The position numbers were made by a program, and so were the translations under genes. The notes beneath the pieces were generated by a model. It worked only from the letters and a program-made list of their open reading frames with translations, did no database searches and was not told the origin of the DNA. Of a stretch of 64,000 nt of DNA, positions 42,520 through 51,680 are shown one piece after another. Positions within the stretch are counted from its first letter, which is position 1; every line of letters begins with the position of its first letter. Source of the DNA: Levilactobacillus angrenensis (GTDB lineage Bacteria > Bacillota > Bacilli > Lactobacillales > Lactobacillaceae); contig NZ_RHOB01000010.1 of assembly GCF_003946085.1 (NCBI RefSeq), forward strand, positions 54,413-118,412. The letters are read 5' to 3'.

Positions 42520-42523
42520 AACC

Positions 42524-45265
42524 TTAAAATTTACGTGACTCTGCGTGACGCGCGCGGTTAACGGTTTCCTCATGGTGCTTGAGGGGCCGGCGCCATTCGG
42601 CTGTGAACCACAGGAAGGCGAAGATGACGAAGCTGGTCAGACTGACGATGATGCCCAGCTTGAGGCCCGGCGTGGTGTAGGTCAGCGTGACGTGGTTCTT
42701 GCCGACCTTTAGTGGCACGCCGATCATGCCCTTGTAGTTTTGGCGAACGGGAATCAGCGATTGTGCGTGCATCACGGAGCGAATCGCCACGGGGCGGCCG
42801 TTGACCTTAGCCGTCCAGCCCGGTGTATCCGGTACGGCCAGGTACAGTAGGGACCGTTGCGGCGTGCCGGTCACGTCGCCATCCAGCCAGGTCACACCGC
42901 TCTTGTTTCGCAGCTTGAACCGTTGTTGCTTCAGGCTGGTGACCAATTTTTCGTAGCGTTGCTGGTTGAGTGTGGCAAATTGGTTGCCGTAGCCCTGAAG
43001 CGGACCTTGGGTGACGTAGCTGATTTTGAGCACCTCGCCCTTGGTGCGATGGCCGAGGTTGATCAGGTAGCGGTAGCCATCAGCGTTGATGGCCGGTTTC
43101 AGCGATTTGCCATTGACCTTGATGCTGGAGTACACGATGGTGTTGGCCGGCGAATACCCGTGCAGCAGGCCCGTCGCGTTGACTTGAACGGTAAAGGTTT
43201 GGACGAAACGTTGGTTCGGCAACTCAGTCGTCCGTGACACGTGCTTAAGGTCGCGAGAAACAGCTCGGTGCGTTCTGACATTTAACACAGTCACGGGCGC
43301 TAAGGTATTCGGTGCGGCGCCCAATGCAGTCAGGACGCGCTCCTGATTGATCATGGCGTTCTGGTCGTCGAGTTGGAGACTGGCCAGGCGGTTCGGCACG
43401 GCAAAACCAATGCCAGCGTATGAATTCAGCTGGTTGACCACCGGATGTTTCGTCGGGTTCAGTCGGTATTTAACACCCATGAGCGTGTCAGACAGGTGCG
43501 TGAAGCCCTGCGTACTGATGCGCCGAACGTTGGGACTGAAGTAGCCCAAGTCGTGTTGGAAGACCCGCGCCTGTTCGATCAGCGTGGAGCTATAGGAGCT
43601 CACGCCGGGATAGTTGTACATGACGGGGTCGTTGTAGTGGTTATAGGCACCTTGATAGGACTTGCCAATTTCGGCGTGCGCGAAGTCCACGCGGTGCAGA
43701 TTAGGCTTGGCCTTGGCCGCCGAGATTTTCGCTAGTGTTTTAGTGTCGCGACGGAAGTATTTTTCAAATTTCGGCTGTGAGCCAAATTCCATGCTGCGGG
43801 TGGCCAGGAGAAAATTACCGCCCAATTCGGTGAACAGCAGTAAGGCCAACAAGCCGATGCGGACCGGCCGCCATTCACTGATGAATAGTAACATGGTGTT
43901 GAGGAGCAACAGGCCCAGCGCTGGCCAGACCAGGTGAAACGCCGGTTGGCTCAACACGTAGAGGTCGTGGTTGTAGTTGGGCAACAGGTGGTCCCAAACG
44001 ACGGGGATGACTTGTGCGCTCAGAAAGCCAATGACTAACAAGCCCGCTCCCCAGACCAGGGCGAGGACCTTTTGCGGGTCGTTCATCGATTGGGCGGGGT
44101 GCGTTTGCCAAGCTCGGTAGGCGGTGACCAATGCCAGGAACGTAAAGAAGTACACGTTACGGTACGGGAAGCCAGCTGGTTGTTGGAACATGTGCCAAGC
44201 CGTATTCAACAAGGTCACGAACAGCCCCAAGCCCATCACAATCAAGAGCCACATGGTTCGGTTCTTTTCGACGGCCTTGACCTGAGGTGAGACGAAGAAG
44301 ACGATTAGTAGCAAAAACATCAGCGTGCCCATGAAGAGCGACGGTGCGTGGTACAAATGCGACACGTAGCTACTGGTGCCCGGGGCGAATTGTGCCAGGA
44401 CTTCCGGGCCAAACATCGGCGTGGGCAGGTAGTTGTTCAAGAAGAAGTTACTCTTCCCGGTCAGCAACATGCCTTGCGCCGTAGGAATCAAGACGACCAT
44501 CGACATGCCACCAGCCAGTAGCGACCCCAGCGTGAATTGCCGAATCGCCGGCCAGTGCATGTGCCAAACGTCCTTGAACGGCGTCGGCGTCGGTTGATGT
44601 TCAATGATCAGGTAAATGAAGTACATGACTGAGAATAAGCAGGTCATATAACCCATATAATAATTGCAAATAATCGTCGCGGTCAGACTGACGGTGTACA
44701 GCCCGTAATGGTGCAGGCTGACCAAACGATGCAGCCCCAAGGCCACTAACGGCAGCCAAATCAAGGCGTCCAGCCACATCATGTCATAGAAGTACATGCT
44801 GACAAAGCCGCTCAGACTAAAGGCCGTGGTGAACAGCAGCATTGACCAGCCGCTACGTAAAAACGTATGCCGAATGAAAAAAGCCATGGTCAGCCCAATC
44901 GTGCTGATTTTTAAAATGATGATCCAGGTGACCGCTATCGGTAATTTGGTCGCCGAGAACGCAAAAATCAGCAGGTTAAACGGGCTGATGACGTAGTAGG
45001 CCAGTAGGGGGATGATGCCGCTACCAGACCCCAGTGAAAAGGAAAAGAGATGAAATTGGCCGTGCAACAGCGTCGACCGTAAATTTTCTAAGATGGGCAC
45101 ATATTGCGTCCCCATGTCACTAAATAATAGGTTTCGTGGGCCAAACGGCGTAATCTTAAGTTGCCAGAAAATCACGCACAGAATGGCGAACGGAATCAGA
45201 AATGCTCCCCCATACACCCAGCGGCTAACACGCAATGCCGTGAGGGTGTGCCGTTGTTGTTTCAT
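42524..45265 (-). CDS. YfhO-family large membrane protein
   Basis: A 913-residue protein with about 13 membrane helices in the first 500 residues, a large extracytoplasmic domain (about 500-870) and a final helix before a basic tail. MGTQYVPILENLRSTLLHG, SLGSGSGIIPLLAYYVISPFN and MMWLDALIWLPLVALGLHRL match the YfhO family, a GT-C-like fold implicated in glycosylation of lipoteichoic acid. The ATG follows GGAGGGG. The gene is monocistronic. Confidence 0.9.
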   Translation of the reverse strand: MKQQRHTLTALRVSRWVYGGAFLIPFAILCVIFWQLKITPFGPRNLLFSDMGTQYVPILENLRSTLLHGQFHLFSFSLGSGSGIIPLLAYYVISPFNLLIFAFSATKLPIAVTWIIILKISTIGLTMAFFIRHTFLRSGWSMLLFTTAFSLSGFVSMYFYDMMWLDALIWLPLVALGLHRLVSLHHYGLYTVSLTATIICNYYMGYMTCLFSVMYFIYLIIEHQPTPTPFKDVWHMHWPAIRQFTLGSLLAGGMSMVVLIPTAQGMLLTGKSNFFLNNYLPTPMFGPEVLAQFAPGTSSYVSHLYHAPSLFMGTLMFLLLIVFFVSPQVKAVEKNRTMWLLIVMGLGLFVTLLNTAWHMFQQPAGFPYRNVYFFTFLALVTAYRAWQTHPAQSMNDPQKVLALVWGAGLLVIGFLSAQVIPVVWDHLLPNYNHDLYVLSQPAFHLVWPALGLLLLNTMLLFISEWRPVRIGLLALLLFTELGGNFLLATRSMEFGSQPKFEKYFRRDTKTLAKISAAKAKPNLHRVDFAHAEIGKSYQGAYNHYNDPVMYNYPGVSSYSSTLIEQARVFQHDLGYFSPNVRRISTQGFTHLSDTLMGVKYRLNPTKHPVVNQLNSYAGIGFAVPNRLASLQLDDQNAMINQERVLTALGAAPNTLAPVTVLNVRTHRAVSRDLKHVSRTTELPNQRFVQTFTVQVNATGLLHGYSPANTIVYSSIKVNGKSLKPAINADGYRYLINLGHRTKGEVLKISYVTQGPLQGYGNQFATLNQQRYEKLVTSLKQQRFKLRNKSGVTWLDGDVTGTPQRSLLYLAVPDTPGWTAKVNGRPVAIRSVMHAQSLIPVRQNYKGMIGVPLKVGKNHVTLTYTTPGLKLGIIVSLTSFVIFAFLWFTAEWRRPLKHHEETVNRARHAESRKF

Positions 45266-45598
45266 GAATACCCCTCCGTTAATCAGTCAAAAATAAGTGA
45301 TTTAAATGGTGCCAGACGGCGTTGACAATCAGTCAGCGCTAGGTTGATTGTGGACCGTAGCAATTAGTCTCCTCAATAGTCGTTGGACACAACGAACTTA
45401 CCCGCAACGTCTGCTTATATAAGAATACCATAGCAAGTTGCCCTGACAAAAGTCTACCGCAAATTGCTGATAGTTCCGTGAGGGAGACGTTAAACTTCGC
45501 AAAAACTTAGCCTTTGGTAAGGCCAGTAACTTAAGGTTCTGTTATTGTTAATGGTGTAGGGTATAATTTTACTGACCCGCAATGTGGTAAACTTTAGC
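45266..45598. other. Gene-free region upstream of yfhO
   Basis: The upstream region of the yfhO-like gene holds no credible frame. TATAAT near 45562 (GGTATAATTTT) is a plausible plus-strand -10 for the response regulator operon further downstream, which would then read through the repeat at 45616-46010. Confidence 0.45.
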
Positions 45599-45615
45599 CA
45601 GCGCTGGTGGCGAAC

Positions 45616-46010
45616 TGCCGCCTAGCCGTTGCGCGAAAGCTAGGCTGGAACGCTGGGGGAGGACGCCCCGAGCCAAAGTTCGGTCTCGGCGCTTGCTTTG
45701 AGCCACAAAGGACCTGTGTCTCAAAGTCACCAATTTACCAGCGAAAACCGCTGCTAAATTCCCCGGCTGAGCCTAGTTTCGCTCCACTCTCGGCTAACAT
45801 TGTGAGGTGTTGTCACGACTGATTAGGCGTAACGCTTAATGTTATCAAGAACCCCTACCATAGTCGAGAATCCGTCAAATCCGAACTCAGCCGTGGGAGT
45901 TTGTGGTACATGTCATTTAGGTAACTGGCGTCTTTGAGACGTGGGTTATCGGCTCGCCCTGTCCGCCACGTTCCAGCCTAGCTTTCGCGGAACGGTAAGG
46001 CGGTCAGTAA
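45616..46010. repeat. Head-to-head pair of divergent left modules (E) of the structured repeat
   Basis: The first half (45616-45798) is a forward left module with strongly changed sequence but conserved pairing: GCGAAAGCTAGGCT with AGCCTAGTTTCGC, CTTTGAG with CTCAAAG, and AATTTACCAGCG with CGCTGCTAAATT. The second half (about 45861-46010) is a reverse copy ending in CAGCCTAGCTTTCGCGGAACGG, nearly the complement of 45626-45650. The pair forms one large inverted repeat between a likely promoter and the response regulator gene. No terminal repeats are seen. Confidence 0.65.
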
Positions 46011-46074
46011 GAGAAGAAAGCCGTTAAAGAAAATAAAAGTATACTAAAGAAGATAGTTCAAGGAGGAATGCCCG

Positions 46075-46767
46075 TTGGGTACTACTGCGAAGGTATTAGT
46101 TGTTGAAGATGAAAAGGAACTGGCAGCCGATATTGTCGAATTGATTGCGCCAATTTGTGAGACCACCACGGCCTACGATGGCGAGCAAGGTGAGTTTCTC
46201 GCGAGCCAAGACGTGTTTGATGCCATTATCCTCGACCTGATGTTACCGGGGGAAAGCGGGCTGGACCTGTTACTGCACATCCGCAACAAGGGCGTGAAGA
46301 CCCCCGTATTGATTTTGACCGCTAAAGATACGATTGCTGATAAATTGCGGGGCTTTAATGATGGCGCTGATGACTATGTCACCAAGCCATTCCATCGCGA
46401 AGAACTGCTGGCTCGGATGAAGGCTTTATTGAAGCGGACAGGCCATTTGAATAGTAGCGATGTCATTACGCTGGGGCAGCTGGAAATCAACACCAGCAAG
46501 CACCTAGCCACGTTTAACGACGCGCCACTGACGTTGAAGGGCCGCGAGTTTGACTTGCTGGCTTATTTGGCCGCCAATCCCGGAACCATCATCACCAAAG
46601 AACAGATTTTCAATCGCCTGTGGGGCTTTGATTCCGAGACCAGTCTGTCCGTGGTCGAGGTCTACATGAGCAATTTGCGTAAGGAGTTGAAGAATGCCGG
46701 TAGCGACCTGTCGTTGCGGACTATCCGCAATGCGGGGTACATCGTGGAGGCCCCTGATGAGCAATAA
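46075..46767 (+). CDS. OmpR-family response regulator (CiaR-like)
   Basis: A 230-residue regulator with a receiver domain (Glu11-Asp12 pocket, phosphoacceptor Asp54 in IILDLMLPGESG, KPF lysine near 105) and a winged helix (about 130-226, SVVEVYMSNLRKEL). The TTG start at 46075 lies 8 bp from AGGAGG. The kinase gene overlaps its end by 11 bp. The partner kinase resembles CiaH, and overall this looks like the envelope and antibiotic stress system CiaRH of streptococci, though equivalence is not proven. Confidence 0.92.
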   Translation: MGTTAKVLVVEDEKELAADIVELIAPICETTTAYDGEQGEFLASQDVFDAIILDLMLPGESGLDLLLHIRNKGVKTPVLILTAKDTIADKLRGFNDGADDYVTKPFHREELLARMKALLKRTGHLNSSDVITLGQLEINTSKHLATFNDAPLTLKGREFDLLAYLAANPGTIITKEQIFNRLWGFDSETSLSVVEVYMSNLRKELKNAGSDLSLRTIRNAGYIVEAPDEQ

Positions 46768-48097
46768 AGTCAATCGCGCCCAGCAGTGGCGGTTGTTTTG
46801 GAGTAGTTTCATTGGTTTCACGATTATTTTCGTCTTGTTGGGCGTCATCGTGTTCGTGCTCTTTCGCCGCACGATTCTGACTAGCGTGGATCAGACGCTG
46901 CGAGTCGAACGTAGCGCCCGGCTAGCTGGGCCGCCGCGGCAGACGACGGCTCAGCGACCCTTTGGTCAAAATAACCACCAAAGCCTGCAACAACAGCACA
47001 AGGCCATCCACCCGTTCATGACGACGACCCTGATTTTCAACCGCAACGGGAAGATCCTCAATCAAGGCCAGCTGGGATCGCGCTACGAAACGCTGAAAAA
47101 TATTACGCTGGACACCAGTCAAAAGGGTCAGCTGCACACGATTACGGTTAATGGCAAATACAATTTCCGAACGTTACTCGTCAAGGTGCCAGCCACTAAC
47201 GCTGACCGAACCGTGGCCGGGCGCTACCTGTTGATTTTAGAAAATATCGACCCGCAGAAGGCCGCCATGCGGACGTTTACCAAAGTCATGTTAATTACCA
47301 TGGGTGTCTTCTGGCTATTGTCGATTTTGATGAGCGTTTGGATGTCACGGTTAACGATGCGGCCGATTCTGCGCTCGTGGGGCCGGCAGACTGAGTTCGT
47401 GGGCAATGCGGCCCATGAGTTGCGGACGCCACTGACGATTATTCAAAATAAGTTAGAGCTCCTGCTGACCAAACCGAACGATAAAATTATTGATCAGGCT
47501 GAAAATATTGCGATTGCTAGCAGTGAAAGCCAACGCCTGCAGAAGTTGACGCAGGATTTGCTGGCGTTGGCTCGGTCAGATTCCAATACGCTACAGACGA
47601 ACTTTGAGAAGACCCAGGTGGCTAGCTTTTTGGATCACACGGTGGAACCCTACACGGAGATTGCTGCCAGTCAGGGCAAAAAGCTAGTCCTGGCACCCGT
47701 CCCCGAGTTTGTGGTGACCCTGGACCAAAATTTGATTCACCAGTTAATGAATATTTTAATTGATAACGCGATGAAATACTCGCCGCAGGGCAGTACCATC
47801 ACCGTTTCTGCGAAACCCCTTGGGCGTAAATGGCAGTTGGTGGTCGCCGACCAAGGTATCGGTATCAAGAGCGCCGACCGGCAACGAATCTTTGATCGGT
47901 TTTACCGTGTTGATTCGTCACGAAGCCGCAAGACTGGGGGCAATGGGCTCGGCCTGTCGATTGCTAATTGGATTGTCAGCCTGCACCACGGCACGATTGT
48001 CGCCAAGGAAAATCAGCCACACGGTACCCAGTTCGTAACCACGCTGCCCGTGACGCCCAACAGCAGTCTGGGCAGTCGCCGCGAGAAGAAAGGTTAG
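46757..48097 (+). CDS. Sensor histidine kinase (CiaH-like)
   Basis: A 446-residue kinase with two membrane helices (about residues 10-35 and 172-195) enclosing a 135-residue outer domain. The H-box is NAAHELRTPLTIIQNKLELL with His220. The ATPase domain has DNAMKYSPQG, ADQGIGIK and GGNGLGLSIANWI. VFWLLSILMSVWMSRLTMRPIL before the H-box resembles CiaH. The ATG follows GGAGG inside the regulator gene. Copy F of the structured repeat is inserted between its stop and the next terminator. Confidence 0.92.
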   Translation: MSNKVNRAQQWRLFWSSFIGFTIIFVLLGVIVFVLFRRTILTSVDQTLRVERSARLAGPPRQTTAQRPFGQNNHQSLQQQHKAIHPFMTTTLIFNRNGKILNQGQLGSRYETLKNITLDTSQKGQLHTITVNGKYNFRTLLVKVPATNADRTVAGRYLLILENIDPQKAAMRTFTKVMLITMGVFWLLSILMSVWMSRLTMRPILRSWGRQTEFVGNAAHELRTPLTIIQNKLELLLTKPNDKIIDQAENIAIASSESQRLQKLTQDLLALARSDSNTLQTNFEKTQVASFLDHTVEPYTEIAASQGKKLVLAPVPEFVVTLDQNLIHQLMNILIDNAMKYSPQGSTITVSAKPLGRKWQLVVADQGIGIKSADRQRIFDRFYRVDSSRSRKTGGNGLGLSIANWIVSLHHGTIVAKENQPHGTQFVTTLPVTPNSSLGSRREKKG

Positions 48098-48142
48098 CGC
48101 GGGACGCGGGTTTCGGAGGTTTATCGCAACTACTCTTCTTAA

Positions 48143-48681
48143 TTGAAAGTTGAAAGATAAATATCAGCTAGAAACATTGTCACCGCGCGACTAATGGCGA
48201 AAAATTAGTCGTTGATGGTATCGTAGTGTGGACTGGCCGCCTACCGTCCGCCAAATATGGGTTGGAACGCGGTGGGCGGACCGGACCGAGCCTGAGAAAC
48301 GGTCTCGGCCTCACTTTGAGCCGAAGCCCGCGTCTCAAAGACGCTTGCCAGTAAAAATCGATTTAATCCCAGGTAGCAGCTAATTTGGCAACCAGTCCTT
48401 GACTAACACAATGGTGTTGATAATCACTAACCCGCCGGAGGCAGCCAGAGGTGAAGCCAGCTGTGGCGACGGCGTTGGCTGAGGCTTTTTCTCAGCCTAC
48501 AGCGTGGGACGACTTGAGAGACTGGCGAACTTTGTCAGGCTTTCAAGCGAACCGGAAGCCCGTTTCTTAGGCTGGAGGTGTTCCCCATAGCAGGCGGAAT
48601 CTCTGGTTGACGCAGGCTTCTGGTTTCACTGAGTTTAGTGGACAGCATACTGCTGTTCCGGGAATTACCTTCAACCTTCAC
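48143..48681. mobile_element. Complete MITE-like structured repeat, copy F (539 bp), forward orientation
   Basis: Ends are TTGAAAGTTGAAAG and CCTTCAACCTTCAC, each slightly drifted from the consensus. Flanking 7-mers TTCTTAA (48136-48142) and TGCTTAA (48682-48688) differ by one base, an aged target duplication. The right module is complete (CTCAGCCTACAGCGTGGGACG, CTTGAGAGACTGG...CAGGCTTTCAAG). The left module lost about 90 bp after CGTCTCAAAGACGC, the reverse of the deletion in copy D. Confidence 0.83.
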
Positions 48682-48688
48682 TGCTTAA

Positions 48689-48735
48689 CAAAAACAGTCC
48701 CCACGGGTGTCTTTCCACGGGAACTGTTTTTGTGC
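48689..48735. terminator. Rho-independent terminator
   Basis: ACAAAAACAGTCCCC pairs with GGGAACTGTTTTTGT around the loop. It lies directly after copy F and would end the CiaRH-like operon through the repeat. Confidence 0.82.
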
Positions 48736-48932
48736 AGTTGGACCAGCAATTGTTGCGGCAATGGTTATCAGCGTTGACTGTAGACTATTGCGATATTGGC
48801 TGCCACGGTAAGCGGCCAGTAAACCACAATCACTGCTACGTCGCCGCAAGTAAACCGGGAAAGAGTTTCAATGCCTCCGGTTCTATGGTAAGGTGGTTCT
48901 ATGATAACTGCCACAAGGAGTATGCGAGAAAA

Positions 48933-49898
48933 ATGTTAACTATCCGCGACATTGCGGCGAAGGCTGGTGTGTCTGTTTCCACGGCTTCGCGCGCGTTAAA
49001 CAATAACCCCCGTATCAGTCAGGCGACCAGGGAACGCATCCAGGCCTTGGCTGAAGCGGAAGGGTACTTACCCAATTACAATGCGAAAAATCTAACGGCG
49101 GGCGAGGCCAACGCCGTGGGGGTCGTTTTTCCCACGGCCGACCACAGCCAGCCCGAGAACCCGTTTTACATCGACCTGTTGCGCGGTATCAATAGTCAAT
49201 TGATGCAGCGCCATTATGTGTTGTCGGTAGCCATCAGTAAGACGGCCGATGAGTTGTTGGAAAACGTCAAATCAATGGTTGCCCAGGGGAAAATCAAACG
49301 GTTCGTCCTGATGTATGCGCATCACGATGACCCCATCGCGGCCTTTTTGCGAAAGCAACAGCTGCGGTTCGTCACGATTGGCCAGCCCGATGACAATCCC
49401 GATGATTATTTTGTGGACAACGATAACCTGGAAGCCGGCATCGGTGGGGCGACCTACCTGTTAGACCAGCTCCACGTCAAGCATCCGGTGTTCGTGGAGT
49501 CCGGTCATGATTGGGCCTACGAACAGCAGCGGCGTCAGGGTTACGAGCGCGTGGCGGCTACCTTTAACGTGGAGCCACTGACGTGCAAATTGGGCGAGCT
49601 GAATCGGGTACGTTTGTTCATCAAACAACACCCAGAAATTGACGGCATCATGGCTACGGATGATTTTAATGCGATTGAATTTTACCGTTTAGTTCGTGAA
49701 CAGTCCGCGGCCCGCCATTTTCCCATCGTCAGCTTTAACCACTCGCTACCGGAGGGATTGACGGATGCCAACCTGCATTCCATCAACCTTTTCCCGGAAA
49801 AAATGGGTTCGGCGACCGTCGCGTTGTTGTTCAGTGACCGGGAGCCACTGGCCACACCAACGCCGGGGAGAATTAAAATTCCATACGAAATTAAATAG
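48933..49898 (+). CDS. LacI-family regulator of maltose genes (MalR-like)
   Basis: A 321-residue repressor. The N-terminal helix-turn-helix is LTIRDIAAKAGVSVSTASRALNNNP, followed by the hinge helix and a periplasmic-binding-protein-like sugar domain (NAVGVVFPTAD, FVTIGQPDDNPDDYFVDND, DGIMATDDFNAIEF). It lies 190 bp upstream of the maltose transporter and phosphorylase genes, so it probably is their regulator. The promoter of those genes contains a LacI/CcpA-type operator. The ATG at 48933 begins the domain; the AAGGAG site is 13 bp away, somewhat far. Confidence 0.88.
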   Translation: MLTIRDIAAKAGVSVSTASRALNNNPRISQATRERIQALAEAEGYLPNYNAKNLTAGEANAVGVVFPTADHSQPENPFYIDLLRGINSQLMQRHYVLSVAISKTADELLENVKSMVAQGKIKRFVLMYAHHDDPIAAFLRKQQLRFVTIGQPDDNPDDYFVDNDNLEAGIGGATYLLDQLHVKHPVFVESGHDWAYEQQRRQGYERVAATFNVEPLTCKLGELNRVRLFIKQHPEIDGIMATDDFNAIEFYRLVREQSAARHFPIVSFNHSLPEGLTDANLHSINLFPEKMGSATVALLFSDREPLATPTPGRIKIPYEIK

Positions 49899-49997
49899 TT
49901 TTTTGAGGTTCGTTCAACTGGCGCTGAAGCCCGTGGGCGAGCCTTTTTTAATTGTCAGTTGGGTTTTTGAGTGCTAATTGATCAGCAAAAAACTTTG

Positions 49998-50035
49998 CGC
50001 AAACGGTTGCATTAAAACTAAAGCGGTGCCATAAT
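49998..50035 (+). promoter_or_regulatory. Promoter of the maltose genes with cre/MalR-type operator
   Basis: TTGCAT (50007-50012) and CATAAT (50030-50035) are 17 bp apart. CGCAAACGGTTGCA (49998-50011) fits the CcpA cre consensus TGNAANCGNTNNCA at all but the first base. It is also a near-perfect LacI-type dyad (GCAA-ACGG-TTGC), so either CcpA or the adjacent LacI-family protein could bind. Overlap with the -35 fits repression. Confidence 0.75.
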
Positions 50036-50092
50036 AACTCATGTAATCGTTTTCAGCAATTATTATTTGTTAGTTTGAGGAGGTATTTTCAC

Positions 50093-51466
50093 ATGTCAGA
50101 TGTTGCTTCTGCAAAGGCACCAACAGCTGAAGCCAAGCCGAAAAGTGGCTTGCCTAAACTGTCTGCCAGTACCATTTGGATGATCAACTTTGGTTTCTTG
50201 GGGGTCCAGACCGCCTTCACGTTACAAAGTTCCCAAATGAGTCGGATCTTCCAAACCATTGGGGCCGACCCGAACAGTCTTGGGTGGTTCTTCATCTTGC
50301 CACCACTGGCTGGATTGATCGTTCAACCAATCGTGGGTTATTATTCTGACCGGACCTGGGCACCTAAATTAGGTGGTCGCCGGTTGCCATACCTGTTGTT
50401 AGGGACTATCGTCGCGGTCATCGTGATGTGTCTGTTGCCGAACTCCGGGAGTATGGGCTTTGGCTATGCATCACTCGCAGCCCTGTTATTCGGGGCCATC
50501 ACCGTGGCCTTCCTGGACTTGTCATCTAACGTGGCGATGCAACCATTCAAGATGATGGTCGGGGACATGGTCAACGATGACCAGAAGAGTTACGCGTACG
50601 GGATTCAAAGTTTCTTATCCAACACGGGTGCCGTGTTAGCGGCTATCTTGCCATTCTTGTTCGCGGCCATTGGGATTGCCAACACGGCTTCCAAAGGGGT
50701 CGTGCCCGCAACAGTTAAGGTTGCTTTCTATGTTGGGGCGATTCTGTTAGTCGTCACCAGCCTCTTCACCATCTTCCGGGTCCACGAATACGACCCAGAT
50801 ACCTATGCCAAATACCATGGGATCACCAAGGAAGATAACGCTGAAGGTGGGAACTGGTGGACGTTACTGAAGTCCGCACCAAAGGTCTTCTGGACCGTTA
50901 CCTTGGTTCAATTCTTCTGCTGGGTGGCTTTCCAATACCTGTGGACTTACTCCGCTGGGGCTATCGCTGCCAACGTTTGGCACACGACGAACGCCGCTTC
51001 TGCTGGTTACCAGGCTGCTGGGAACTGGTACGGGGTCTTGGCTGCCGTGCAATCCATCGCTGCCGTGGTTTGGTCTTACGTCTTAGCTAAATTACCTAAC
51101 CGGGTCCACAAATTGGGCTACGCTGGTAGTTTAGGCTTAGGGGCCATTGGGTTCTTATCCGTCTTCTTCCTGCACAGTCAATACGCTTTGATCGTTTCAT
51201 TCATCTTAGTTGGGATTGCCTGGGCGGCGATGAACACCTACCCACTGACCATGGTTACCAATGCGTTGTCTGGTGCTCACATGGGGACTTACCTGGGCTT
51301 GTTCAACGGGTCCATCTGCTTGCCACAAATCGTGGCTTCCCTGGCCAGCTTCGCCTTATTCCCATTATTGGGTGGTGCCCAAGCCAACATGTTCTTGTTA
51401 GCCGGTGTCATCATGGCTATCGGGGCTGTTTCCGTTGGTGCCATCAAGGAAACGTACAAGGCTTAA
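50093..51466 (+). CDS. MFS maltose (disaccharide):proton symporter
   Basis: A 457-residue, 12-helix permease of the sucrose/maltose MFS type. WMINFGFLGVQTAFTLQSSQMSRIFQ at helix 1, GYYSDRTWAPKLGGRRLPYLL after helix 2 and WAAMNTYPLTMVTNAL near helix 10 are typical for these symporters. It would bring maltose into the cell intact for the phosphorylase encoded next. The ATG follows GAGGAGG. It is the first gene after the cre/MalR operator. Confidence 0.9.
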   Translation: MSDVASAKAPTAEAKPKSGLPKLSASTIWMINFGFLGVQTAFTLQSSQMSRIFQTIGADPNSLGWFFILPPLAGLIVQPIVGYYSDRTWAPKLGGRRLPYLLLGTIVAVIVMCLLPNSGSMGFGYASLAALLFGAITVAFLDLSSNVAMQPFKMMVGDMVNDDQKSYAYGIQSFLSNTGAVLAAILPFLFAAIGIANTASKGVVPATVKVAFYVGAILLVVTSLFTIFRVHEYDPDTYAKYHGITKEDNAEGGNWWTLLKSAPKVFWTVTLVQFFCWVAFQYLWTYSAGAIAANVWHTTNAASAGYQAAGNWYGVLAAVQSIAAVVWSYVLAKLPNRVHKLGYAGSLGLGAIGFLSVFFLHSQYALIVSFILVGIAWAAMNTYPLTMVTNALSGAHMGTYLGLFNGSICLPQIVASLASFALFPLLGGAQANMFLLAGVIMAIGAVSVGAIKETYKA

Positions 51467-51680
51467 TCGTTTAGAATTGCTGGATTAACGTTTAAACTTA
51501 AGAAAATTAATGAAATTAACTTCGGTCGGCGGTCACGCTGTCTGCCGGGTGAGCGGCCTAGCGGCTTAACCGAAACTGGGTCATGGATGTCCATGATGCA
51601 GGAGGCTGACCACCAGCGTCGCTCTTTTCTGTGACGGAACTGTTTGACCGATTGATCTAAATAAAGGAGATATGTTAACC

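Noticed and set aside
46075..48097. CiaR-type TTTAAG-N5-TTTAAG boxes upstream of the C-rich small RNAs
   Set aside because: I looked for the streptococcal motif before both small RNA candidates and did not find it, so no link to the CiaRH-like system is claimed.
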